Source of the DNA: Rhodohalobacter sp. 614A | GTDB lineage: Bacteria; Bacteroidota; Rhodothermia; Balneolales; Balneolaceae | Reading direction: 5' to 3' | Length of the DNA: 64,000 nucleotides | NCBI RefSeq assembly: GCF_021462415.1 | Contig: NZ_JAKEDS010000001.1 | Span: 2,018,273 to 2,082,272 of the forward strand | In this document: in pieces, positions 6,930-14,744 of the stretch | Position numbering within the stretch: the stretch's first letter is position 1 | Layout: each line of letters opens with the position of its first letter | Made by a program: the position numbers and the translations under genes | Notes under the pieces: model-generated | What the model saw: the letters and a program-made list of their open reading frames with translations, nothing else | Databases searched by the model: none | Told to the model about the DNA's origin: nothing

Positions 6930-8183
6930 TTAATTGCTGGAAATATTCTTTCGGTCGCATTCCTCCATTATTGACCGCAGGAATTGTTTATCCGCTTTGG
7001 AAAAGGCTGTATCGCATGCAACCTGGTAGTATGATTTTGCCTTTTCGTACATCCCGAGTTCTGCATGCATCTCCGCTTTGGCTGCGTAAAGCATAAATTC
7101 TTTACCCATTATAGAATACAAGTCAATCATTTCGAGAGCTTTTAACCCGGCTTCAGGTCCAGCAACTTTGCTACGTGCTATGGCATAATTCAGCCGGATG
7201 ATTCCCGATTTTTCCATTCGCAGTAATTTTTTATAGAGTGATACAATTGTTTTCCAATCGGTTTGGAAATAATCGGGTGCCGAACAGTGGATGGATGCAA
7301 TGGTACTCTCAAGATGATACTTGCTGAGAGATTCGCTTTTCCTGGATAATCGTAAATGGTGAGTAGCTGCATTCAGGAAATCTTTATTCCATAACGAGCG
7401 ATCCTGAATTTTGAAATCGACAATCTCTCCTTCATTTCCGGTTCTCGCCGGGAACCGAGCCATAGAAAAATACATGAGTGAAAGAAGTGCGTGTGTTTTT
7501 CCGTGATTTACATCTGGAATTTCCAACAGCAATGTCGCAAGTCGTGCCGCTTCAAAACAGAGATCTTCACTGATTACATTTTCTTCATAGCTCCGCTTAT
7601 ATCCTTCCGAAAACATCAGGTAAACAACCGCGTAAACCGTATCCATCTTCTTTTCAGAGCTGCGGATGTTAGCCGTTGAAATGGTGTCGTACTTCGCCTG
7701 AATCTCTTTTTTGGCCCGGTAGACAGCTTTCTTTACAGCATCGGGAGTCATTAAAAGAGCACTGCCGATTTCTGCATTACTGAAACCACAAAGCGTTTTC
7801 AGTATGAACAAAATTTGTGTCTTTTCAGGGAGTTCAGGATAGCAACATGCAAACAACATTCGTAACTGGCTGTCTCTAATCTCATGTTCGAGAAAAAACG
7901 GATCAATTTGATGTGATTGCTCTAAACCATCGCCATCAAATTCAGTCAACCTGTTTGATCTTTTGATGGTATTGAGAGCTTTATTTTTTGCGACTTGCAT
8001 CAGCCACGCTGAGGGATTCTCAGGCTGACCCTTAAGCGGCCATGTTTTTAATGCAGTGAGAAAGGTTTCCTGGACAATATCTTCGATGAGATTTGAATTC
8101 CGGAATCCAAAAATTCGGGTTAAAATGGCCGTCATCTTTCCCGATTCCGTTCGGAAAAGATGATCAACCAGCGAGTTTGTCAT
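6930..8183 (-). CDS. ECF42-type RNA polymerase sigma factor with C-terminal TPR-like extension
   Basis: This is a 417-residue cytoplasmic sigma factor. Region 2 includes RIFGFRNSNLIEDIVQETFLTALKTWP and PSAWLMQVAKNKALNTIKR; region 4 includes LPEKTQILFILKTLCGFSNAEIGSALLMTPDAVKKAVYRAKKEI. The remaining 230 residues are helical and TPR-like (ending MIDLYSIMGKEFMLYAAKAEMHAELGMYEKAKSYYQVA). This layout and the adjacent DGPF/YCII gene are the hallmarks of the ECF42 group, which has no classical anti-sigma and relies on the C-terminal extension. Of two starts, TTG at 8204 and ATG at 8183 (MTNSLVDH), I chose the ATG, 24 nt after the YCII stop. Confidence 0.9.
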   Translation of the reverse strand: MTNSLVDHLFRTESGKMTAILTRIFGFRNSNLIEDIVQETFLTALKTWPLKGQPENPSAWLMQVAKNKALNTIKRSNRLTEFDGDGLEQSHQIDPFFLEHEIRDSQLRMLFACCYPELPEKTQILFILKTLCGFSNAEIGSALLMTPDAVKKAVYRAKKEIQAKYDTISTANIRSSEKKMDTVYAVVYLMFSEGYKRSYEENVISEDLCFEAARLATLLLEIPDVNHGKTHALLSLMYFSMARFPARTGNEGEIVDFKIQDRSLWNKDFLNAATHHLRLSRKSESLSKYHLESTIASIHCSAPDYFQTDWKTIVSLYKKLLRMEKSGIIRLNYAIARSKVAGPEAGLKALEMIDLYSIMGKEFMLYAAKAEMHAELGMYEKAKSYYQVACDTAFSKADKQFLRSIMEECDRKNISSN

Positions 8184-8207
8184 ATGTGGTTTGGACGAGT
8201 TCAATAA

Positions 8208-8549
8208 TCACATATCCGTTTCCATAATCTCGCGAACTTCAATACTGCCTCCGAGTTGAAGAACGGGGCATCCTTTGGCAAGTTCTGTTGCTTCTTCCAG
8301 ACTACTTGCTTTGATGAGATAGTAGCCTGTCACCAATTCTTTCGATTCAATATAAGGGCCATCCGTAACCACAGCGTCTTTGCCTTTTACAGTTTTTGCG
8401 GGTTGTTCCAGCGGTTCGCCGGAATCATAATGTTCACCAAGTTCCTCAATCCACTTCATGTGAACATCAAATTCCTTTTGCATGTCCTCGGGAGAAAAAT
8501 CAGTGTAAGTATTTTCATTTTCGAAAAGAATAAACATAAATCGTTTCAT
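8208..8549 (-). CDS. YCII-related DGPF-domain protein
   Basis: This 113-residue protein has an MKRFMFILFENE opening strand, then VVTDGPYIESKELVTGYYLIKASSLEEATELAKGCPVLQLGGSIEVRE, containing the DGP motif that names the DGPF family (YCII superfamily, ferredoxin-like alpha+beta fold). These proteins are the usual partners and targets of ECF42 sigma factors; their reaction is not established. It lies between the DUF2784 gene (50 nt away) and the sigma gene (24 nt), forming one operon that is probably self-activated by the sigma factor. Confidence 0.92.
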   Translation of the reverse strand: MKRFMFILFENENTYTDFSPEDMQKEFDVHMKWIEELGEHYDSGEPLEQPAKTVKGKDAVVTDGPYIESKELVTGYYLIKASSLEEATELAKGCPVLQLGGSIEVREIMETDM

Positions 8550-8599
8550 AGCAATCCAGTGTTTTTGAGTTAGAGTTCACAGGTATGACAATTCAGAAA

Positions 8600-8986
8600 T
8601 TAAAAAGGGGACAGATTATTTTTCTTTTTCCAATCACGCCAATTCAACCAGCAGGATAGAAGTAGAGCAGCAATTCCACAACAAGCGGTTATGATGTCGA
8701 TTGTATACGGATCCCAATCCATACCTGTCAGGTAATCCGCATAATATTTGATGTATGAAGCGGGCAGGTTCTGTTCACCGAGTTGGCGTTTTACATCCCA
8801 GTGCCAATCCGTACAAGGGCAGTATCCCAGACCATAGAAAAGACCAAGGCCAATCCACGAAAGAATCGTTAGGCTGATTGTATAAAGATGCAGCCGGCGT
8901 GTTCTCTTCCATGCCCAACCGGTTAGGTTGAAAAGCGTCAAACCACCATGAAAAATCACAAAGAAATAATTCAGAAATACGTACAT
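8600..8986 (-). CDS. DUF2784-type integral membrane protein
   Basis: This 128-residue protein has three or four membrane helices (residues about 3-20, 32-52 and 97-115). The start FLNYFFVIFHGGLTLFNLTGW and the central GLGYCPCTDWHWDVKRQLGE resemble DUF2784, a family of small inner-membrane proteins with a conserved Cys-Pro motif and no known reaction. It is the first gene of the ECF42 operon. The Cys pair (CPC) may bind a metal or form a disulfide; that is a guess. Confidence 0.8.
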   Translation of the reverse strand: MYVFLNYFFVIFHGGLTLFNLTGWAWKRTRRLHLYTISLTILSWIGLGLFYGLGYCPCTDWHWDVKRQLGEQNLPASYIKYYADYLTGMDWDPYTIDIITACCGIAALLLSCWLNWRDWKKKNNLSPF

Positions 8987-9363
8987 CTCAAATTTTTAAA
9001 CTGTTATTGTTTGAAGGATTATAATGCATGATGATGCGGTTTTTCTAATGAAGAAATTGATCTGTAAATCTTACACAAAACTATGGCATATATGGTAAAG
9101 TGATAAAATCAAACTGAAAATTAAAGCATAGGTTCTATTTGGTTTGGGAATATCAAAAGAGGGAAGAAACGCATTTTCTATTGGCGCACATATAGTTACT
9201 GAAGTCGGGATAAATTCGGGTTTTTTCTGATTTTAGAATGCTGTTCAAAGAGTTTCTATAAATCAAAAAAATTTCTTAGAGTTGGGGAATTCCAGCTACA
9301 AATATGTTTCCGCGGTAATTTTAAAAAGAGATCCATCAAAGAAGGTTTGGCAAACTTTTGGGT
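8987..9363. promoter_or_regulatory. 377-nt divergent intergenic region with possible kinase promoter
   Basis: This region separates the DUF2784 operon (minus) from the histidine kinase (plus). TTG at 9282-9284 and TATGTTTC at 9303-9310, 18 nt apart, resemble the Bacteroidota -33/-7 promoter pair (TTG, TAnnTTTG), with one mismatch in the -7 box. No ORF, tRNA or strong hairpin is visible. Confidence 0.35.
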
Positions 9364-11235
9364 ATGAAGAATTTTGAAAATTACAGGCTTATAATTTCGG
9401 TGGGTATCGGGTTGTTTTTAAGCATCCTTGCGATGGTTATTTGGCGTGTAAATCAAACAAAACTTGAATCCTCTCTGGCCGGCAAAGTAACGGATACCGG
9501 AAGGCTTATATCGCAGCAATTCGATGTTACTTTAAAAGAAAATGTTAGCCGGTTGGAAAATCTAAAAAGGCGTCTTGAAATGACCGACGGTGCCTATTTT
9601 GAATATTGGAACCGCGATGCCGCACAAATTGTGGAAACGGAAGAGACGTTCAAATTTGTGGAGTGGATTGACAGTACGATGACCATACAGAGAGTGGAGC
9701 CGTACGAGGGAAATGAAGAAGCGGTAGGGCTGGATATCTCCCGGCTGGATTACAGGAGGTCAGACTGGTTACAGGCACGAAACGATTCCATATTTAATAT
9801 GACGCACTGGCTTGAATTGGTTCAGGGCGATAAGGCTTTTCTTGTGGATGAGCCGGTATACATTAATGGCACTTTCTATGGTACCATTACAGCCGGGATG
9901 GACTTTACCAAGCGGTTTAATGATATCATGCGGGGACTGGATGAATACCATGTCAGGATAACCGATGAAAGGGAAGTTATTTTTTATACGTTTGGGAGTT
10001 CGAAGGGAACCGATGTGTTCACTGAAATGGCCGTAAATAGTACAATTGAAGTTGGCGATGCAAATAACGGTGTTTGGTCGGTTACAATGATTCCGAACCA
10101 CCTTTTTGCCGATATAAATTCTATCTCGGACAATACGCTTGTATTGGCTCTTGTGGTCATCCTCAGTGTATTGGTAGCTATTAGTTTCTTTTTAACTCAG
10201 AAATCTTCTTCGGCTCAGCGGACTTCAAAAATAGCAAATGATCAGTTCAGAGCTTTTATAAATGCAGCGCCGATAGGCATTTATGTAATCGATTCAGAAG
10301 GTATTGTTCTGGATTTTTGGAATTCGGCTGCTGAGAAAATGCTGGGATGGAAACAGGAGGAGGTTCAGGGAAAATTACTGCCGCACATTACCCATGAATA
10401 TAAAGAGGACTTCAAGAGAATTATGCGTGACGTCAGGAAAAATGACGGGGTTCTTAACTACGAGGTAAGAAGAAGGAGAAAAGATGGTATTGAGAGAGTG
10501 TTTCGTATGCATGTGAGCAATGTAATTGGAGAAGAAGAGCGTATGATGATACTCCTTGAGGATATTACAAAGGAAAAAGAATATGAACAGCAATTGGAAA
10601 ATTCTCTTGAAGAGAAAAATATTCTTCTCTCAGAAGTCCACCACCGGGTAAAAAACAACCTGGCAATTATTGTTGGGCTGATTGAGTTGCAAAATTCCGA
10701 AGTCGTCAGTGAAGAAACGAAATTGAACCTTTATGAGACAAAAAACCGAATCTACTCAATTTCGGCTGTTCATGAGTTACTCTATCAAACCGATAATTTC
10801 TCTGAAATAAGTTTTGTTGAATATATAAATGAATTGGTAAGTCGTCTAAAGCGAACCTACGACGATGGCAAAAATCCCGTAACCATTAAAATGAATATTA
10901 CCGGATTAAGTGTAAATATTAACCAGGCCATTCCTCTTGGTTTGCTTCTTAATGAATTGATCACCAACTCTTACAAGCATGCATTTAGCGGCGTTAGTAA
11001 CCCTGAAATTTCACTTGATTTGAAAGAGCAGGAAGGCTTTATAGAAATTCAATACGTGGATAACGGAAAAGGTTTTAAAGTAGATTTTTTTGAAAAAGCC
11101 TCCTCACTTGGGGTCACGATTGTTAAAACGTCGTTAGGCCAACTCGGAGCCGAATACGAAATTTTCAGCAATCCGGGATTTGGAATTCGATTTCGTTTTC
11201 CTGTTAAATCAAAAGGGGCACACTCCAATCTATAG
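9364..11235 (+). CDS. Membrane sensor histidine kinase, HisKA_2 type with PAS domain
   Basis: This 623-residue kinase has a first membrane helix (residues 8-26), a periplasmic sensor of about 230 residues resembling a CHASE/Cache domain, and a second helix near 258-280. A PAS domain (about 295-410, with IGIYVIDSEGIVLDFWNSAAEKMLGW) is followed by a HisKA_2 phosphoacceptor region ILLSEVHHRVKNNLAIIVGLIELQ and an ATPase domain (N box LLLNELITNSYKHAF, G boxes VDNGKGF and LGVTIVKTSLGQLGAE). Upstream codons TTG-GGT precede ATG 9364, which is the better start. No response regulator is adjacent, so its partner is unlinked. It belongs to the same class as the kinase at 18552-20312. Confidence 0.93.
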   Translation: MKNFENYRLIISVGIGLFLSILAMVIWRVNQTKLESSLAGKVTDTGRLISQQFDVTLKENVSRLENLKRRLEMTDGAYFEYWNRDAAQIVETEETFKFVEWIDSTMTIQRVEPYEGNEEAVGLDISRLDYRRSDWLQARNDSIFNMTHWLELVQGDKAFLVDEPVYINGTFYGTITAGMDFTKRFNDIMRGLDEYHVRITDEREVIFYTFGSSKGTDVFTEMAVNSTIEVGDANNGVWSVTMIPNHLFADINSISDNTLVLALVVILSVLVAISFFLTQKSSSAQRTSKIANDQFRAFINAAPIGIYVIDSEGIVLDFWNSAAEKMLGWKQEEVQGKLLPHITHEYKEDFKRIMRDVRKNDGVLNYEVRRRRKDGIERVFRMHVSNVIGEEERMMILLEDITKEKEYEQQLENSLEEKNILLSEVHHRVKNNLAIIVGLIELQNSEVVSEETKLNLYETKNRIYSISAVHELLYQTDNFSEISFVEYINELVSRLKRTYDDGKNPVTIKMNITGLSVNINQAIPLGLLLNELITNSYKHAFSGVSNPEISLDLKEQEGFIEIQYVDNGKGFKVDFFEKASSLGVTIVKTSLGQLGAEYEIFSNPGFGIRFRFPVKSKGAHSNL

Positions 11236-11246
11236 CATCGACGTTT

Positions 11247-11708
11247 TTATAACTGTCTTTTCATAACCAGAACTTTTTTTCCATTGTACTTCGCGCTGTT
11301 AACCGGTGTCCAGCCGAGGCGTTTATACAGCCCCCCGTCAAGTTTTTCGGTTTGTAAATAAAGTGTTTCGACCATGTAATATTTTGCTACTTCAACAGCT
11401 TTCTTCACAAGCTTTTCGGCTATCTTTTTCTTTCGATGTTTGTCCGATACATAAACCCCGCCAAGCCAATGTTCTTTTTCGGGGTAAAGATTCATCTCAT
11501 AGAATTTTAGCTGAACAGCACCCACAATTTCATCATTTTCAACAGCAAGGAGGATGAGTGGAATTTTGTCCCGGTTTAAATATTGATGCAAGAGTTGAAT
11601 GGTTTTCTCTATGGAACTTACATCCTGAAGATATCCCCACTGGTTAAAATACCATTCGGCAATCGTGGGAATGGCATCAGGGCGATCCGCTAAATAAACG
11701 AAATTCAT
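11247..11708 (-). CDS. GNAT family N-acetyltransferase
   Basis: This 153-residue cytoplasmic protein has the acetyl-CoA-binding motif A at YVSDKHRKKKIAEKLVKKAVEVAK, preceded by the strand EIVGAVQLKFYEMNLYP and followed by ETLYLQTEKLDGGLYKRLGWTPV, the usual GNAT B region. GNAT enzymes transfer acetyl from acetyl-CoA to an amine; the substrate here is unknown. It converges with the kinase gene (11 nt between stops) and lies 8 nt after the methyltransferase stop on the same strand. Confidence 0.9.
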   Translation of the reverse strand: MNFVYLADRPDAIPTIAEWYFNQWGYLQDVSSIEKTIQLLHQYLNRDKIPLILLAVENDEIVGAVQLKFYEMNLYPEKEHWLGGVYVSDKHRKKKIAEKLVKKAVEVAKYYMVETLYLQTEKLDGGLYKRLGWTPVNSAKYNGKKVLVMKRQL

Positions 11709-11716
11709 GATTGATT

Positions 11717-12445
11717 CTAATCTGTTTTAACGGCACCGAAAGCCGCGAAACAAGAGTTCTTGTGCAAAATATCTACATGGCTAAATCCGGATTTTCTCAG
11801 CAGATCAAGCTGCCAGGTGACTGGGCGGGGGGTATCCTCTTTTTCGATATAGGAAAAAACTTTGTTCCTGTAATCATCTCCGCCAATCGATTCGAGGTAG
11901 TTGCCATATCTTTCCCACATCATTTCGTGGACAATCTCATGCTCATGACTGATCAGATCAGTAATCCAGATGCTTCCACCGGGGGCAGTCAGGTCATAGA
12001 TTTTCTGGAAGGCTGTTTCCCAGTCGTTGTCGGATCGGAGATGATGAAGTACCGCCGCCGCAATAATAATATCGTATTGTTCTGAAGGAAGGTCTGCTTC
12101 TCTGAAATCTGACTGGAAGGTCCGGATTTTACCTTTGCAAATTTCGGAGATTCGTAACTCAGCACGTTCCAGCATGGGTTTGCTGAGATCTACCAAATCA
12201 CAATTCACATGAGGAAGCAGTTCAAGCAGTTTGAGTGTATTATTGCCGGCTCCGCAACCGATATCTAAAATATTTTTTGCATCAGGATTGGTACTGGCGG
12301 CCGCACGGGTGATGAGTTCCATGGCCAGCGGCGCATCAATCGTTGCCTGCTGGCCCGTTTCAAGGTTTGAGAATCGTTCAACATCATGATCAAAACGCTG
12401 ACGAATATCCTCAATAGTAGATTTGTTTTCAAAAGAAGTCTTCAT
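11717..12445 (-). CDS. Class I SAM-dependent methyltransferase
   Basis: This 242-residue enzyme has motif I ILDIGCGAGNNTLKLLE, motif II acidic residue in CDLVDLSKPMLERAE, motif III area QSDFREADLPSEQYDIIIAAAVLHHL and the post-motif helix FQKIYDLTAPGGSIWITDL. That is the Methyltransf_25/11-like profile of small-molecule methyltransferases. The ATG at 12445 is preferred over an in-frame TTG at 12454. It is followed by the GNAT gene on the same strand. The substrate is not readable. Confidence 0.9.
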   Translation of the reverse strand: MKTSFENKSTIEDIRQRFDHDVERFSNLETGQQATIDAPLAMELITRAAASTNPDAKNILDIGCGAGNNTLKLLELLPHVNCDLVDLSKPMLERAELRISEICKGKIRTFQSDFREADLPSEQYDIIIAAAVLHHLRSDNDWETAFQKIYDLTAPGGSIWITDLISHEHEIVHEMMWERYGNYLESIGGDDYRNKVFSYIEKEDTPRPVTWQLDLLRKSGFSHVDILHKNSCFAAFGAVKTD

Positions 12446-12511
12446 AAGTAGCAAGTTTGTTTATTACAAAGAATACAAATCCTTCGTTTTACCTGCTATA
12501 TAGAATTCAAA

Positions 12512-13528
12512 TTACTTCTGCCGGACAACCACTCCATTAATTAACAATGTAGATCCTTTTTCTGCTTCAATACTATAAACCGGCTGAACACCGTCTGTCA
12601 GTTCACGGGTATTAAATACAGTGTAGGATTCATAAGATTTATTTTTTGGATTCCAGGTCAAAACTTCTTCGCCCTCCCGGATTTTTCCAATCTCTTTTTT
12701 GCCTTCATTTGTCATCATTGGATGATTGGGTGTTGCCTTGAGCGTTTTAAAACTCAGGTTAATGAACAGGCCTTTTTCCGTTTGATTTTTTTCATCCTGA
12801 AGAAGTGTAAGTTCAGAAATGGCATAATTTTCAGGAGTATGTGAAACAAGCTTACTGACTTCAATCATTGAGCTGTTTCCTGAAGCCGGATCAAAAGCTA
12901 TAATTTTGTCGCCTTTTTTAATTTGGTGTAAAGGCAAAGATTCGCCTGAATCAAGTGTTACAAGCTGATCGCCGGGAAAGCAGATGTCTGAGCCGTACGT
13001 AGCATGTTCCGTATCGGTCAATTGGCCGTTATTCATGCCTTTGTACATCTGGAAAGCCAGCTCTCTGGAGATCACGTAAGAGAGTTTCAGAACAAAATTT
13101 TCTTCCGTGTTGTTGATACTATGAATGTCTTCAAAGTAACGTTCCCAAACGTCTCCGCTTGCCGTATAGTTGGGAACCAATGCTTTGAAAAGCTCATCTT
13201 TTTCATTCGTATAAAAAATCATAGTACCAAGTTCCTGAAGGCCGTCCCGGACAATAAATTTATAGATATCCACCCGTTTTCGGAGGCCGTCGTCACCGGT
13301 AATATAAATCGGCTTTCGCATTTCGTAACGATCAAAAATGTACTGGCCATCATCAAATTTGACATACGTTACATTGTCCAGATCTTCGATGGTTTGAGTA
13401 TGAGCCAATTCATATTCTTCCAAGGTAATCGGCCTTGGATTGACATCAGAACCGGCTTGGGCTAAAACCCCGAGAGGCAATAAAACAGATATGAGAGATA
13501 TGAAGAGAGATTTTTTTGGGTAAAACAT
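12512..13528 (-). CDS. Secreted protein with C-terminal Hint (hedgehog/intein) autoprocessing domain
   Basis: This 338-residue protein has a signal peptide (LFISLISVLLPLGVLAQ, cleavage after LA-Q), an N-terminal domain of about 155 residues without recognised family, and a Hint domain from Cys183. The Hint signature is complete at its start (CFPGDQLVTLDSGESLPL), has the conserved TPNH block with His269, and ends VYSIEAEKGSTLLINGVVVRQK. The final His-Asn of true inteins is absent (RQK instead), so protein splicing is unlikely; N-S acyl shift and cleavage or transfer at Cys183 remains possible, as in hedgehog proteins. It begins 7 nt after the aminotransferase stop and closes a three-gene operon of exported proteins. 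Confidence 0.85.
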   Translation of the reverse strand: MFYPKKSLFISLISVLLPLGVLAQAGSDVNPRPITLEEYELAHTQTIEDLDNVTYVKFDDGQYIFDRYEMRKPIYITGDDGLRKRVDIYKFIVRDGLQELGTMIFYTNEKDELFKALVPNYTASGDVWERYFEDIHSINNTEENFVLKLSYVISRELAFQMYKGMNNGQLTDTEHATYGSDICFPGDQLVTLDSGESLPLHQIKKGDKIIAFDPASGNSSMIEVSKLVSHTPENYAISELTLLQDEKNQTEKGLFINLSFKTLKATPNHPMMTNEGKKEIGKIREGEEVLTWNPKNKSYESYTVFNTRELTDGVQPVYSIEAEKGSTLLINGVVVRQK

Positions 13529-13535
13529 AGTTTAA

Positions 13536-14723
13536 TTATGAGATTTGTGTAAAAGCGTCAGCGAAAAATGCCATTTCTTCCATCTTGCCAATACTGACCC
13601 GGCACCAGGTTTTTCCTTCAAAAGCCCATGAACGGATTCCAACTCCGCGCTTTCTCATCTCCATGATAAACCGTTCTCCATCCATATGGATTGGAAACAA
13701 GACAAAATTTGTATCTGAAGGAATCGGTGAATATCCTTCCTGCTTAAGCGTTTGGAGTAAAAAATCCTTGCTTGCGGCCGATTTGGCTTTGGCATCCGAC
13801 ATATACTCTTCATCCATATAGGTAGCTGCAGCGGCGGCCAAAGATGTAGCCGAAATTGAAAATGGGCCGGGTGTGTAAGGTGCCAAAGTCTCAATCATTT
13901 CTTCGCTTGCAACGAGATAACCGACGCGAAGACCGGCAAACCCATATAGTTTCGAAAATGTTCGGGCAATCATCACATTGTAGCCTTCTTTTACCAGGTG
14001 TATCATACTGTTTTTATCCGGTTCATCCAGGTAGTCGATGTATGCTTCATCAATAAAGACGGGAGTTTTTTCTGAAACACGTTTGCAGAAAGATTCAAGC
14101 TCTCCGGCTTCCAAACTTGTACCGGTGGGGTTGTTTGGGTTACAGATGTAAATGAGGCTTGTGTTTTCGTCAACAGCTGCTTCCATTGCTTGCAGATCCA
14201 GTTTGTATTCATCATTCACCGGAATCCATCGAACTTCAGCCCCAAATGATTCCGCCGATTCAGGAAGATCTGCATAGCTGGGTTCACCTGTAACAATATT
14301 CCCCAATTGACTGAAATGCAGAGAAGCAGCTAACAAGAGTGGGGATGATCCGGCGGCGAACATGAGATTTTCCGAAGGAAGTTGTTCATATTCAGCGATC
14401 TTCCCTGAGAGCATGCCAATTTCGCGCATCGCATAGCGATAACTTCCATCAATGGAATCTCTGATAGCTTGCTTGGCTTTTTCGGATGGCCCGAAAGGGT
14501 TTTCATTTGCAAAGAGCCGCGCTTTGATTTCGGGTGGCATCATCTGTCTGCCAAATTCCTCATCAGAGATAAACCTGCGGGGAGAAGTTATCGGTCGCAA
14601 GGGTTTGTTCATTTTTGATCTGCCATTTAAGAGACCAATCGGGAGCGCTGCAAATCCAAGTCCGCCGGCCATGACGGTTCCTGCAGATTTCAGCCATTCT
14701 TTTCTGTTCATTTTATGAGCCAT
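13536..14723 (-). CDS. Exported PLP-dependent aminotransferase (histidinol-phosphate aminotransferase-like, Tat-like signal)
   Basis: This 395-residue fold-type I aminotransferase has an N-terminal twin-arginine-like leader MNRKEWLKSAGTVMAGGLGFAAL, RK rather than RR. Catalytic features are IYICNPNNPTG (substrate/cofactor loop), PVFIDEAYIDYL (Asp contacting the pyridine nitrogen) and ARTFSKLYGFAGLRVGYL with the PLP-binding Lys. The C-terminal Arg is in KTWCRVSIG. The core is that of HisC-like enzymes, but export to the periplasm is unusual because PLP enzymes are mostly cytosolic. The FAD oxidase upstream (21 nt) carries the same type of leader, so the pair probably acts together on an amino acid or amine outside the cytoplasm. 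Confidence 0.85.
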   Translation of the reverse strand: MAHKMNRKEWLKSAGTVMAGGLGFAALPIGLLNGRSKMNKPLRPITSPRRFISDEEFGRQMMPPEIKARLFANENPFGPSEKAKQAIRDSIDGSYRYAMREIGMLSGKIAEYEQLPSENLMFAAGSSPLLLAASLHFSQLGNIVTGEPSYADLPESAESFGAEVRWIPVNDEYKLDLQAMEAAVDENTSLIYICNPNNPTGTSLEAGELESFCKRVSEKTPVFIDEAYIDYLDEPDKNSMIHLVKEGYNVMIARTFSKLYGFAGLRVGYLVASEEMIETLAPYTPGPFSISATSLAAAAATYMDEEYMSDAKAKSAASKDFLLQTLKQEGYSPIPSDTNFVLFPIHMDGERFIMEMRKRGVGIRSWAFEGKTWCRVSIGKMEEMAFFADAFTQIS

Positions 14724-14744
14724 GATGTGTTCCTGTTTAATGGA

